From: Sordaria brevicollis
Taxonomy: Eukaryota; Ascomycota; Sordariomycetes; Sordariales; Sordariaceae
DNA length: 64,000 nucleotides
NCBI GenBank assembly: GCA_033439795.1
Contig: JAUTDP010000008.1
Span: 3,162,001 to 3,226,000, forward strand
Reading direction: 5' to 3'
A program made the translations under genes and the position numbers. The notes beneath the pieces were generated by a model, which saw only the letters and a list, made by a program, of their open reading frames with translations, did not search any database and had not been told where the DNA came from. Positions 1-14,100 of this stretch are shown here, piece by piece (the stretch's first letter is position 1; every line of letters begins with the position of its first letter).

Positions 1-421
1 ACATGAAAATCTATTTGCACGGATACCCACTTTTAGTAAAACGTTAAAAACTTTACGAAAAAGGGTCGTGGAAATTCAGAAATAGAATGAATAAGACCAA
101 TGATTTTTCCTCTATTTTTCGGTTATGCCACTAGAATGCCAAGACATTTCAAAGGCTAGAAAATGAAGGTTTATCGAAGGTTAAACTTGAAAAAAAAGAA
201 AAAAGAAAATGTATTATTCTAAGTTTAAAATTTAGGTAAAACCCCACTTTGGGAACAAGTGGTGAAAATGACGCTAGTACCGGGAGATAGAGAAAAAAAT
301 AACAAAAATTCTGATACTATTTATATTTCTATATTTTCAAAACCCAATTGGAAAACTTAGAAAGTATTAAAGTGGGTATCCGTGCAAATAGATTTTTATA
401 TCCGTGCAAATAGATATTCTC
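1..421 (+). mobile_element. MITE-1, small inverted-repeat element, left end cut by the window
   Basis: Non-autonomous DNA element with no coding capacity, inserted in Copia element H. The right end has two direct copies of TATCCGTGCAAATAGAT at 377-393 and 399-415, spaced 22 bp, and ends in TATTCTC at 421. The same motif inverted lies at 9-25, and bases 1-2 fit the tail of an outer copy, so about 22 bp are missing on the left. It retains CA and TG dinucleotides, unlike the RIP-damaged DNA beside it. The internal block at 288-311 (AGAGAAAAAAATAAC...) is shared with the elements at 35651 and 58034. The right TSD, if 8 bp, would be TATTAAAA (422-429); the left copy is outside the window. Confidence 0.85.
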
Positions 422-3400
422 TATTAAAAATATTATTATATTCGATAATCTTATTATTAAAATTTCTCATCTTTATTTTAATAACGTTAAAAAATATAAA
501 GAATAGAAAAACGATTTTTATAAATTAGCTATAAACTACGAAATATTTAATTACTTTAAAGGATTGGAATTAATTCTTCCTAATTTAATTAAAACTCCTA
601 TAAATAATTACCTTTTTATTTAATAAATTCGAGATCGGATTAATATTATTCGAAATTGTATAATAGGATTATAAAACGGTATTTTAATTTATAATCCTAT
701 TCAACCCGTTATAACGATTAATACCTTTCGGTTTATTACCGAATAAATTATTAATTTATATATTACCTTTATTAATTTTACTATAAATAGTAAGGAAATA
801 TATAAGAACGATCGAAAAGAGAATATTTACGATTTTAACGTTTATAAGACTTTCGCCGGTAATAATATTAAATTTCGAAATTGGATATTTAAATTAATTA
901 AATTAGATTTTAAAATTAGTACTTTTTTATTTAATTTAATAACGTTAAAGTAATTTATTAAAATTCGTCTAATTTATAATTACGACTCTATTAATACTTA
1001 AACTTCTATTTATCGCTATTATAGGGTTTATATTAAACCTTTTATTAAAATCCCTAAGGGCGGAATAAATAAGTAGATTAATAAATAGGATACTCTTATA
1101 ATTTTTAAAATTCGTTATAAAATTCCTAAAATATAAAACGTTAACGTTTAATTTATTAATATCCTTAAAGTATTATTTAATATATAACCCTTATAAATAT
1201 TTAGAGTCCGCTATTATTATAAAAAAGAGGTTCGTTATAATAATTTCGATTTCCGTACGGTTTTTAATAATTTTAAAAAATATAACGCTACCGATAAAAT
1301 TACAACGATTATTACGATTAATATTATTTAAATTCGTATTTTAATTAAGTGAAGAATTAATTTCTACGCCTAAAGTAAGTAAAGACCTACTTTAAAAGAA
1401 AATAAACCTTTTAAACGTAGGAAAATTAATATTAATAACTTAATTAGGGGTAATATTTATTATTTAATTTATAATTGCGGTTAGTATTTATATAAGCGAT
1501 ATTAGTATTTTTACCCTTAATTTATTAAATTTAATTAGTTTAGAAACGAAAACGTTAAAAAGGAAGTTAAGAAACGCTTTTAAAATAATAAAAAACTCCG
1601 CCGCGATTATAAAAAATATTATAAGTCTTTTAAAAAGAAATTTATTAATTAGAATAAAAATTCTTACGCTAATAATAAAAAATTTAATAGCGGAATTAAT
1701 AAATTAAATTAATTAATTAATTTACTTACTTTATTAGGGGAATAAAGAGAGGTTTATAAAATAGCGTTTATTATTACCCTTTAATTAAGCGATAATATTA
1801 TTTATCCGTTTAAAAATTATACTATTCTCAATTCGGGAAATTCGTTATATATTTTTAATTAAATTATTTATTTTTTTAATTTTCGAAGAATTCCTTATAG
1901 CGAATTCCTTTAAATTAGAAATTCTATTATTCCTATTAAGGGATTTAAAATAATTAATATTATTATTAAAAGTAAAAAAGGATTTAAACGGCTTCGATTT
2001 AAAGATATTGCCTTTATTCCTAAATTCGCTACGAATTTAATTTTTTTATAATTATTTCGGTAATAAAACCTTTATTAGGATTATAAACCGCTTAATAATT
2101 ACCTTCGTTATTATAATAATATATTCTTTTATCGGTTATTAACGCGATTAGGCTAAATTATTTTCGAAAATTTACCCCTTTCTAAAATATAATCGTTATT
2201 CTTTATATATTAAAATTAATACCGCGATTTATTACTTAATCGCTATAATACCTACCGAAACGGTCGAATTTAGTATTAACGCCTCGATTACTATAGTTTA
2301 TAGTTTTTTTCCTATTTATATAACGTTAATAATATTAAAATTAAAAGTACGCCGAAGACGGTAAAATATAATAATTATATTATAATAAAAATTAAATATT
2401 AAATCTATCGAAAGGTTAAGGACCATAATAATAAGTTAAGAGAGTAAATCGTTATTAATTTTCTTAATTTTAAGCTTATTAGCGTTAATAAGGAAATAAA
2501 TATAATATTATTTATTTATTAACATATTCAATACGTTTAAAATCATTATTTAAATAATAAAAATGCGATTTCTCTCTTTACTGCGTTTTGCGACTAATTT
2601 ATAATTTTCGAAAACCGCTATTCGGTTACTTTAAAGTACTTTAAATATAATAATAAAATTATTAAAATATTTATAGTTACTTTATAATTTATAATTAAAG
2701 GCGTTAAAATTAAATTTTATATTCCTAATATATAGGTTTAGAATAGCGGGGCAAAACGATTCAGGGGTATTATTAAAGAAAAAAGCACTATTATAATAAA
2801 TAATTCGAAATTTCCCTTATTTCTTTAATTAAAGGTTTATTTAATTGCCGTCTACCTTTCCAACCGGTTACCGAAATATTTTAATAATTGGAAATCCTTA
2901 TATAAACGTTTTTATATTATTATTATTTAGCGACGAAATTTTACTACTTTTCGTAAATTAAATTTAGGCTATTTGAAAGTTTATAAATATAAAGTTTATA
3001 TTATAACGAAATTTACCTAATTTAAATAAAATCAATTAAATAAGTTTCGATTTAAGGTATAGATTAGTTACTTTATTAAATACGCTTCTATAATTATTTA
3101 TTATATTTAGAATCTGATTACAAATTAAATTATTAATATTCGAGATATTATATTTAATAAATATTCGAGGTTTTCTTCAAATTTAATTAAGGAATAGAGA
3201 TCTCTTCGTATTTTTTCCGACTAGTTCGCTAATTTATTTAAAAAGGTTAATTAAAGTCCTATTAAACCTTTATTTATAGGAAGCCGAATTAATATTAAAG
3301 ATTTAAATATTTAAGAAAATTTCCCCGGCGATTTATTTCAATTTAAACCTATTAAGGATTTAAATTAAAAAAAGGAATAAGAGTTAGAGCAACTAAAAAT

Positions 3401-3977
3401 GTCCGAAAAAATAAAGATGGACTATATTTTCAATTACCCAACTCCGTTAAATATTCCTCCTCCTTTATTATTTTTTACTAATTTGTTCTAAAAATTTAAA
3501 TTCGAATAAGAGATTAATAAAGGTTTTATACCCTAAAAATTAATTTTTAATATTAGTCGTTTTTATTAATTTATTACTCTATATAAAGGCGATATTATTA
3601 CGAAGGCCCAATTCGAAAGGCTATTTAAAAATGATAAATTTTATATTATTTATAAATATAATTTACCGCTAATTCTTAAACGATATAGCGATTTTAAAGA
3701 TTATTTCCTTCGTTAATAATTTTTCGAAGTAAAATAAGATTATCTTAATAATTACAAAAATATACGTACTTAATTAGAAGTTAATTTTAATGAGCCTAAA
3801 GCTAAAGGGAAGTAAATTTTTAATTATATATAAATTTACGCTTATAAATTCTATAAGAATAGGAAATTTAAGAAGGTTAAAGTAAGGTTAATTATACAAG
3901 GAAATTAATAATAAAAAATTAGCGAAGAAATATATACCTCTATTTTAATAAAATAATCGTTTCGAATTATTATTATT
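422..3977 (+). pseudogene. Copia element H: degraded gag, protease, integrase and start of RT
   Basis: Left part of a Ty1/Copia polyprotein, read through RIP stops on the plus strand. About 820-1700 is gag-like. Near 1810-1860 the protease site reads ILNSGNS, where the family has a DSG-type motif. Integrase runs to about 2880; the stretch IQVQNSGAKRFRGIIKEK followed by YLIAVYLSNRLP (about 2720-2870) matches the Copia 'QNG.AER..RTI' and 'AVYL.NR.P' signatures. RT begins near 3780 (VKVRLIIQGNQQ), and the frame breaks at the A insertion after FRIIII. It resumes at 60402 with the expected residues. The 5' LTR must lie left of the window. In-frame stops are all TAA or TAG, as expected from CAA, CAG and TGG. 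Confidence 0.85.
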
Positions 3978-4265
3978 TAATACCGTTGAGAGGGTATTGA
4001 GAAATGCATAGTATATATGATTGTAAACGTTTATGAATTGATGAAAAAAGAAGAATTAAATACGAGGGGAGCTTGCGGCGGTCGTAGACCATATACCCCG
4101 CGAGCTTCGAACGATTAACCTACTTATACGGGGCCGACGCGGCGCGGTCGTTTTTACGAAGTGAACGCGAATTGTACGGCCGGTCGCCGTCGTTCGGATA
4201 GCCGGCAAGTAGTCGCCTATAATATAATAACGTAATATAACGATTACGATACCGTTCCGGTATTA
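3978..4265 (-). repeat. Element A 3' LTR (left copy)
   Basis: 288 bp, matching 60109-60396. It is a relative G+C island in an A+T desert: it keeps CA and TG steps at its 5' side (near 3990-4060) that its partner has lost. It is followed rightward by the antisense polypurine-like tract AATCCCGGCTCCCTAAAG (4266-4283), which marks this copy as the 3' LTR of a minus-strand element. The left flank is TTATT (3973-3977). Confidence 0.93.
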
Positions 4266-7200
4266 AATCCCGGCTCCCTAAAGAATTCTATTATTAACTT
4301 TAATAATATTTAATATATATATTTCAATGCCTTTATTTTAATATTTAATTTCCTTATATTCTTTCTATTCCTTATTTTTATTTAGGCTTTAAAATTCGGT
4401 TATATTGGGTTGGTTTATTATTTATAAACGTAATACGCTTACGCTACCGTCCCGATATTTTAGTAAGCGTTATTCTTCTTCCTTTTTTATTTTAATATTT
4501 TTTAAATAATTTTTAAACGTTATTTAATACGTATTCCGGTAGCTATTTATTATAATTATAATTAAATTTAATTTATTTCATTAAATATTTTTAATTATTT
4601 ATTCTTTTATTAATTATATAGTTTAGAATTACGTTTATTTCCTATTTTCCTTTATTATCCGAATTTATTTAAATATCCTTTATAGGGCCGAAGGGAGGTT
4701 AAATTCGTTTAAACGGGTCTTCGCCGGTAAATCCTCTTTTTAAGTAAGTAATTAAAATAATCAAGTATATTTTGACTATTTCCTACGGAAGATCTAGTTT
4801 ATACGTTACTTTACTAATACGGGTAATAATTTTAAATAAATTAGTACGCTATTAGAAGAATTTTCAAAAAGGGTACCTAAGTAAATAATAGCTTTTATAT
4901 AATTTGAAAAAGATTTTATCTTTTATTTAAAACTCTCTCTATATATAATCATTATTATATTTCTTCTTTATTTTTATAATAACGAAATTTATAGCTATTT
5001 TTACGTTTTCTTTTAGGCTATTACGTATAATTTTATATTCCTTAATTACTTTTAGGGCCTTATTGTAAAAAATTACGTTGAAGGGGTTTAGCGGTTTAAA
5101 ATTGAATAATTATTCGTATAGGGATAATTTAATTAATTTTAAATAAGCGTTATTAAAATTCTATTACAAAATTAATAATAAATTTATTTAATTTAATTTA
5201 AACGTTGTAAAATAATAATACCGGATAGCGATTTCAACGTTTTAATTCCTATATTCTATTATACCGTTTCCTTAGGGGTAATAAATTATTATTATTAATA
5301 ATTTCGTATTTATAACCGTTTATATTCCTTTTTAAACTTTAGAAGTGAATTTCTTATCTCGATCCGATACGATAATTTACAGTAAACCTTAATCTCCTAA
5401 TAATAATTCCTTAGTTAAGACGGTATTTTAATTTTCTATAGTATATATTAAGTAATTTAGGATAAGGCGAATTCGTTTAGTAAAATAATAAATAATTAAT
5501 CTAAGGGTATTATAATATAAAAATCCTTCGAATTATTAAATTATTAACGTCGATATAATTTCGGGTAAATTTATAATAAAATTTATAATAATAATATATA
5601 TAGGTAGGGTATATTCTAATTTAATTAATTAGTAATTTCTTATAGTAGCTTCTTTATTTATATAATTTAATTAATATATTGGGTAATATTTTACGTATTT
5701 CGTTATATTATACGTTTTCTTTATTATAATATAATCCTTTAAATTATAGAGTATATAATCCTTGCCGAAGTGGTACTTTTTATTATAAATCGTAGTTAAA
5801 ATAGTTAAAATTATAGATTTCGGAACGTAAAGCCTTCTAATTTTACCCGGACCGATATTATATAATAATTTGATAATTATTTTAAAGGGGTATTTAATAT
5901 TTGAAAATATATTATTAATTTCGGTAATACTATAATAATTTTAAATATTTTTAATAATAATTCTATATTTAAAGTCCTTTTTATATCTTTCGATAAATCC
6001 TTTACGTATATTTTTATTTATTTTCGCTTCGGTTTATACAAATTAAATTTAATTTAGGACGGGTATTTTATTAAACCGCTTTAATTCGTTACTTTTCGCT
6101 TTTAATTTATTTAAAGCGTTAAATATAAAATTAAATTTATTTACGATATAATAGATTCATAAATTATATTTCAAGAAGTAGATAAATATATTAATAAATT
6201 TATAATTACCCTTATCCGTAAATGCCGTATTTAGAATTATTTATTCGTATATATTTTTTATAGCCGAATAGTCGGTAAGTATAATAATAGGGAAATTATA
6301 TAAATATAATAGGGTACGTAACCGTTTAATTATTTATATTAAATAAGCGACTTCTATTTTGGAAGGATTATAATTTATTTTAATTTTATTAAGAATTTTA
6401 TTTAAAAATATAATAAGTAGGATTTAATTAACGGATATAATTATTCCCGGGGTTTAAATAAACCCGTTGTGTAAAAAGTATAATATAATTCCGTATTCTT
6501 ATTTTAACGACTTATTAATTTATAAGAAAGCCTATTTATCCGGATTAAAATAATATAATTTTATATTTTTATAAATTGCTTTTTATACCGTTTTAAATAC
6601 CTTTTTCTCTTCCTCTATTAATTCGTATAACGTTTTAATATAATAGTAAATTCTCTTCGATAAATTACTTAGGATTATAATCCCGGATTTATATCCTTCT
6701 ATTAATAAAAATACTTTTTTATTCTATAATAATTCTAATATTTTATTATAATATAGAATTAAGTAGTAAATAAATTTAGACCTTCCGATATAAATTTTTA
6801 ATAATTTTAATATTTCGGGAAATATTAAATTCCGAAAGGCTTTTAATTTCTCTTCTATTATAAATAATCCTAATATATTAACGCGGAATTTTAATAATTC
6901 GACGTTTAAGTAAGTAATATAATTTTTCTTAGGTAATAGGGCTAAATTATAGGAAGCGAACAGTCCGAATATTTTATTAAAGTACTATAAATAGTCTTCT
7001 AAAATATTAGAGAAAATAATAATATTATTAATATATATTCGGCAAAATTCCGAAATTATTAATAATAACCTATTTATAAACCGTTATACGTATACGGGTA
7101 AATTATAATATCCTATTAAAGCTACGTTCGGTTATTCTAATCTTCGAAGGCTAATAAACGTTAATTTATCCTAATAAAGTAATTATATAAAGAATTGATA

Positions 7201-8136
7201 AAAGAAGGTTATTATATTAATAATAATAATAAACCCTTTTCCTTTTAAAAATACTATAATTTCGGATTAAAAGGGGAGAGGGTAATAATTTAAGACGGAT
7301 ATTTTATTTAATATTTTTAAATTAATTATAATACGACCTTTTTATTAACCTTTCGCGGTACGTTATATAATAAATATAGGGTGCGCAAATAGTATAATTT
7401 TATTAACCTAATTTATTTTATTTTATTCGTATAACGTTTTAAATATTTAATTTAGAATTTTATAATTTTTTTTACTAAACGGATAAAAATAGGCGTAAAT
7501 CTTCTAATTTTATTATCTTTTTACGAAGGGTATATATATTATATCCTCTTCGTTTATATTAATTATATTTCTTTCTTCTTAAATACCCGTGTATTTATTA
7601 ATTAATATTTCTATTTCCTTTACGAATTTAAAATTTTAAATATAAATATAAATATTTCTATTGGTAATTTTTTTTAATATATTAGCGGAAATCTTTAACC
7701 CGAAAATTAAATATTTATTTTTAATTTTCGGTTTAGAATTATTCTAATTATTTATAGTAATACCTTCGACCTTAGAAAGGATATTTATATTTAATTTTTG
7801 TAATTTATTTAATATTATTTATTTAGCGCGGTTATTACCGTTATTAAATTCCTCAACCTCTTATATTATTATTTTTAAATCCTGTATTATTAATTCGTTT
7901 AAAATATTTTCGTCCGTTATATTGTTAATATATACGTATTAATCGTCTTCGATTATATTATATATTTAAATAATAAAGACTTCGAATTCGATATTTAACG
8001 CCAATAACGTACGTAGGGCGTAGGATATTATTTCGGCGATTATTCCCTTAATTAAAACGAAATAATTATTATTTATTATTTTAATAATATTAATAATATA
8101 AAATCGCTATGGAATAATAATTATTCTTTCGGTAAT
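4266..8136 (-). pseudogene. Element A pol, 3' half: RT, RNase H, integrase and tail
   Basis: Minus-strand Gypsy pol read through RIP stops. RT is about 7450-6750: NVALIGYYNLPVYVQRFINR resembles the fungal Gypsy 'ALMGY.NS.AYVQR.MD' stretch, and the catalytic YxDD reads YINN at 7035-7024. RNase H is about 6420-6060, with FPIIILTDYSAI around 6260. Integrase is about 5800-4760, with SDRDKKFTSKVQKG near 5390-5340 holding the second catalytic Asp, and the usual 'VTYKLDLP'-like C-terminus near 4800. A 140-residue charged tail follows (4740-4300) with no clear chromodomain. Upstream on the minus strand the frame is broken by E at 8136/47494 (TSD GTAAT). Confidence 0.85.
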
Positions 8137-8438
8137 TGTCACGGCAAAAAGGAAGGGCTTGTAATAAAACAACAATAATCCTTAATCGATAGAAAATCGT
8201 AAGATAAAGAAAAAAGGAAAATTAATCGTACAAGAATAGAAGCGCAGGCGGAAAGATATAAGCCTTGCGTTCCGTATAATAAATGCGTTGTACAAGTGAA
8301 TAATAGTGCGATATTCGCTAGCATAAACAAGCGACCTGCGATAATAAATCCGTAATTCGCTTAATTCTTTGAATAATTTAACGACTTTAATCGTTATATA
8401 ATTAATTAAATAATTAGCGGGTGAACCGTACTATTATA
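8137..8438 (-). repeat. Element E 3' LTR (left copy)
   Basis: 302 bp, aligned along its whole length with 47187-47488. In plus orientation it begins TGTCACGG and ends with CTATTATA (CCGTTATA in the other copy). Bases 8439-8448 (TTACCCCCTC) begin the antisense polypurine tract of E, which is interrupted by B and resumes at 15693 as CTTTAAAAAG. A 63-codon minus-strand ORF inside this LTR has no recognisable product and is treated as chance. Confidence 0.92.
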
Positions 8439-8448
8439 TTACCCCCTC

Positions 8449-8701
8449 TATCACGGCGCTGGCGGATAGGGTCCCTGTCTGGCGGACCGGTTATCGCTCG
8501 GGCGGTCACCTGACAAAGGTTGACCGCACCAGCGCACGTAACTGCGTGCCGCCTTCGTAAGTCGCCCGCGCCTAGGTATAAAACCCTAGCGCGAAGCGCA
8601 CTCTTTATTCGTTTCTTCTTTTCTTCTTTATTTTATAATTCTACAATAGACCTAAATTCAACGTATTAAATTTATTTCTCGTAACCACGTCGCTCGTAAC
8701 A
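8449..8701 (+). repeat. Element B 5' LTR
   Basis: 253 bp, starts TATCACGG (inferred TGTCACGG) and ends CGTAACA. This copy keeps many CA and TG steps in 8449-8600, while the 3' copy at 15435 has lost most of them, so the two LTRs were mutated unevenly. The segment after the LTR (ATTACAAAATTATTC) resembles the equivalent position in E (ATTGTAAGATTAAAT) and may be the primer-binding region; it does not start with TGG. Confidence 0.95.
8577..8583 (+). promoter_or_regulatory. Probable TATA box in the element B 5' LTR
   Basis: TATAAAA framed by the inverted arms CCTAGG and CCCTAGC. The 3' LTR has CATAAAA at 15563-15569 in the same context. The position, about 130 bp into the LTR, fits the U3/R promoter of an LTR retrotransposon. 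A pyrimidine-rich CTCTTT...TTCTTC run follows. Confidence 0.55.
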
Positions 8702-8789
8702 ATTACAAAATTATTCTTAATATACTAAAGAAATATCCAAATATCCTAAATTTATTTACCGATTAAAGCAATTATAATGTATACCCTTA

Positions 8790-11170
8790 TAATTAATTAT
8801 AATAGCGTATACCCCCGACGAAAAGGCTGCCGCGGTTAAAACCGCTAAGTTATCTATTACCGAGAGCGTTTAAATAAATGAAATTTAGAAGAAGAATATA
8901 TCTAATAAACTCGCGGTCGAATAAATTAAATTCAATATTACGGATATATTTATTATTTTTAATATAATTATTTAATAAAATAATATTTTTAAGCGTTATT
9001 CGTTTAGTAATATTACAATCGGCACCTTTAAAAAGAAATAGAATACTTAATTATATAATATCGATAAATTTAATCTAAAGGATTATAATATTCCGGAAAA
9101 TATAAACGAAATTATTACGTTTTTTAATTAGGAAATTACTAATAAATTCGCTAACGTTTATTATATATTCAATATAGAGGATTTATTTAATTTCCTATAT
9201 ATAAAAATTAACGTAATTACGAAATATTAGGCCTAATATAATAAAAGTTATTTAACTTTTATTTTTAAGGTTTTAACGGCTATAAATTAAAATTATTAAG
9301 AATAAAATAACGGTAATATTCTATTAATAAATTTCAATACTTTTAAATTTATTATCGAAGATCCCGAGGGTATATATACTATTTTCGAAGAAATTAAACT
9401 ATAGGCTATTTTAGCCGAAATTATTCTTTCCTAATAACGGGGATATTAAATTATTATTATTAATTTAAATATTAATTTAAAATAAATATACGAATACGCC
9501 GTTAATTTATTAAAATATTAAAAGGGCGCTAAAATAAATAATAAACGCTTTTATAAAAATTTGCGTAAAGAATAGGGTAAAAACGCATTCTTAATACGTT
9601 AATTATTAAAAGCCCGCAGAAATAAAAATCCCGATTTCGAACTGGACGATTATAAGACTTTATATTATAAAAACGCTATATTATATAAAAAAAACCGTAA
9701 ATTTTAAACTTAATTTACCGTATTATATTAAATTATTAATTACCCTAATAAAGAAACCTAAAATAATACCCTATTTAACGATAATTAGAATAACGATTTA
9801 TTTAACGACGGAAAGGTTTAAAATAATACCCCGTTTAACGATAATTATACCGATAAATAGGGTACCCTTTACGAATAAAAAAATAATTCCTTAATTAAAA
9901 ATTATTTATTCTACCCCTACTTTTTCGCTAAATAAAACGAAATTCGTTGCGACCTAATTAAAAAGGAAAAAGAGTTCGCTAAAATTAAAAATAATTTAAT
10001 AGTTATAAAAATTTAAACCGAAGAATTAAAAAGAGTAATAATTATTTAGAATGGTAACGTCGTTAATTTATATATTATAATCGCTACTTTAATTAAAGAA
10101 AATATCGACTTTTGTAAAGAAATTATTAATTTTCGTAAGAAAAAGGTCGCCTTCCTAACCCCTAAAAACCTTAAACGCTATAATTATACCGATTATAATA
10201 AAGATAATAATAATAAAAAATATTATAAAGAAATACTAACTACCGACTTCTCTACCGCTAACCAAAAACGCTTATTAATTAAAGAGAAGGATCCGCCTTA
10301 CTTTTATAACGAAAAAAATAAAAATATTATTACCTTTAACGTTTAATACTACTATATTTTTAATAAATTTAAATTAAATACCGATTACTTTTCCGATAAT
10401 AAGGCTAAAAAAATATATATCGAAAATCGTACCGCTGGTAAAACCGTTTAAAATTTTAAACCCTATTTCGCCGATAATCTTTATAATATTAAAACCTTTA
10501 ATAAATTATTCGCCTATTTACGCACCGAATATTACAATTATAATCGAAAGGAAAAGACTATTTACGAATTTAATAATTTAAAATTCGAAATAAATAGGGA
10601 TTTTTAAAAATTCTATAATAAATTCGTACGTTTAATAAAAAAATATAGTCGCCCTTTTAATTTATAAAAATAGGAATTTAATTAGAAATTCCCGGGTATT
10701 ATTTAAAATACCCTTCTTTAAAAATATAGATAAGAGGATATTACTTTCAATTAATACGCTTTAATAATTAAAAAAACGGTCGAAACTAACTAACGTATTT
10801 TCTACAATAATAAAGTTAAGAAAAATAATAAAAATAAAGATAAAAATACCTCCTCTTTTACAAATTCGTTTAATAAAATTAAAGGTTTTAATAATTCTAA
10901 TAAAAATTCCAATAATATTATTAATAATAGTATTAATATTAATAATAATAACCGAAGTAATTCCCGTCGCGCCCCCGATATAATTCGTAAAAAAGTTTAT
11001 AAATTACTCGAAGAAAATAAATATTTCGTATATAAGGAAATTAAATATCGTTTCTATAATTATCTTAACCATTATAATAAAAACCTTAACCGTATTAACG
11101 AATTTATCGATTATTATAACCGCAAAAATAAAAAGGATAATAAATTAATTAATAATAAAGCGGAAAATTA
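8790..11170 (+). pseudogene. Element B gag (capsid/nucleocapsid), RIP-degraded
   Basis: Readable frame with stops only at TAA and TAG. The early part (from about 8802) reads IAYTPDEKAAAVKTAKLSI and continues through a gag-like region to about 9700. A nucleocapsid zinc knuckle is visible at 11022-11063 as Y-FV-Y-KEIK-Y-RFYN-Y: the spacing is exactly CX2CX4HX4C but all four ligands are Tyr, as RIP would produce from TGY and CAY codons. The frame ends about 11170, shortly before the protease frame. The start is uncertain because ATG is a RIP target. Confidence 0.75.
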
Positions 11171-14100
11171 ATTACCCTAAAAATATTAAACTCCCTCCTA
11201 AAGATTGAATTAATAAATATTTATTTTAAAAAGAATTTAAAAAAAATATTACCGGAGAGTATAAAGGTAAATAAAGGTTTCTTAAAAGACTATTTAAGTG
11301 GACCCACGTTAATTACGTCCTATATTATAGTAAGTAATAATAGAAAAATTTTATTTACGAATAATATATTTATTAATTCGGGAATAAATAGTAATATCTT
11401 TATAAATAAAAACTTTATTAATAATATAATTAAATAAAAAATAGAAAAATTATATAATTTTTACCCTTATACTATAAAAAGGTATACTAGGCAATATAAT
11501 GAAACGATTAATTAATATTTAAAAGGAATTATTAAAATATAAAATTAGTAATTCGATAAAGAAGTAATAATTATTATTAATTCGGAGTACGACGTTATTT
11601 TAAGTAAATACTAATTAAAAAAATACAAAATCTTAATCGATATTGCTAACGCTAACCTCATCTTCGATAAAATAATTATAATATTATCGGCTTTTAATAA
11701 ACGTATTTAAAAATTCGAAATATTCGCTAAAAACGTAATATTATCGCCTTTAATAAAACCCGGCCAATCGATCGAACTATTCGAAGAATTAAAAAAGCGA
11801 CTAATCCAACGTAGAGAAAATAAAGACCTAATAAAAATAAAACGATAATTACTAAATTAATACGCCTTAAAAATAGAAAAAGAAAACGCGATACTTACGC
11901 GACGAGAATATATTAAAATATTAAAAATTAAACGAAAAAACGACCCCCTTTAAAACGAAAACGCGTAAGGCCAATACCGATTGAAAAGAAATAGCGTAAA
12001 ATAATATAAATACTATAATAACCTTACGGTAATTAATACTAACGCTTTTCTTATATTCGCTAAATAAGAATATATAAAAGTAATTAATTTTTATAAATTC
12101 GACCGATTTATTAACGATTATAAAAAATAGGCCCTCGCTAAAAATAAAGTAGAATTACGCGAACGAATTAAAAAAGAAATCCCTAAATACGCCTATAAAT
12201 ATTTAAATGTATTTAATAAGAAGGAATTTAATATTTTACCGGATTATTATATTAATAATTATAAAATCGATTTAACGGACGGAATAAAGCCCGAAGACTT
12301 TAAATATAACCTATTATATAAAATATTAATTAATAAATTAAAAACCTATCGGAAATACGTAAATAAAGTATTAATTAAAGGTTTTATCGAAAATAATTTT
12401 ATACTTTAAATTATACTTATCTTCTTCGTACTTAAAGTTAACGGTAAATTAAAATTTTATATAAATTATCGGAAATTCAATATTATTATAAGGAAAGATA
12501 AATACCCTCTTCCCCTAATTAATAAAACTATTATTAAAATTAATTAAGCGAAGATTTTTTCGAAGATCGATATTAAATAAACCTTCTATCGAATCCGTAT
12601 ATACCCCAATAACGAAGAATTCACAATATTCCGAACGAAATACGGTATATATAAATATAAAATCTTACCTTTTAAATTAATTAATAGGCTGTTAACGTTC
12701 TAATAATATATTAATAAAATATTAATAAAATATTTTAATAATTTTTATAACGCGTATATTAATAATATCCTCATTTTCTCGAATAACTTAAAAGAATATA
12801 AAATTTATATTAAAAAGATATTAATTAGGTTAAAAATAATAGGATTATAAATAAACTTGGATAAATACGAATTCTATATTAAAAAGACCAAATTCTTAAG
12901 TTTCATTATCGGGACCGATAATATATCCGTCGACCTTTAAAAAATTACGGTCGTAAAGGACTAATAAATTCTAATAAATATATAAAAGGTATAATCCTTT
13001 TTAAAGTTCTATAATTTCTACCGGCGCTTCGTTAAAAATTATAGCTAAATCGCTAAATTATTAATAATAATAACGAAAAAAGGAGAAATCTTTAATTAAA
13101 ATAAAAATTATTAAACTACCTTCGAGGAATTTAAAGGACAATTACTATTAATATTTATCTTAGCGTATTTTAAATATAAATAACTAATATAAATAGAAAC
13201 GGACGCTTTAAATAAAATAATAACGGGAATTTTATTCTAATTAATCGATAACGAATAGCGTCCAATTACCTTCTACTCCAAAACTATACATAGAATAGAA
13301 TATAATTACTCAATTTATAATAAAGAATTAATAGCTATCGTTAAAACCCTATAATATTAGCGGGTAGAATTTATTAAATTATACGAACCTTTCCTAATCC
13401 TTACGGATAATAAAGCGCTTAAATAATTTAATACTAAGAGATTTCTAAATTTATAATAAGTAGGCTAGGCGGAATTCTTATCCTAATATTATTTTATTAT
13501 ATTATATTAATTAAGAAGGGAGAATAAAATTACTAATACTTTATTAAAGAAGGCGGAAAATTTAAAGAGCTAAAAAGCTAAATAGGAGGCCCAATATACC
13601 CTTTAACTCTTTAAAAATTTAAAGGACGGCTATATAATATAACCCAACGATATAATTAATAATATTACTACTATCCATATATTTATTTCATCTTTAAGAA
13701 CCCTTATAGAAATTAATTTAAAAATTACGGAGGGTAATTATAAAAAACGCTTAGAAGGATACTTTTTAATAAATTATTTTATATTCGAAAATAAAGCTTA
13801 CTTAGATTTAAAAATCTACCGAAATATAATTAAAAAGGAGGAAAACGGGTATCGATTTATTATTAATAAAATCCTCACCCGTTTTAATAAACTTATTATA
13901 CCGCCTAATACCCTAAAAACCCAAATTATCTATAAATTATACGCAAAAATTATTATTATTTATCTAGGCCGGAATAAAATAAAACGCTTAATTACTATAT
14001 AATATTAATAATTAAAAATAACCGGTAACGTCGACTATTTTATCGCTAATTATATAATATATTATACTTTAAAGGTTCCCCGCAATAAAATACCCGGTAA

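Noticed and set aside
8139..8330. 63-codon minus-strand ORF
   Set aside because: Lies wholly inside the E LTR and is not kept in the partner LTR at 47187; chance frame.
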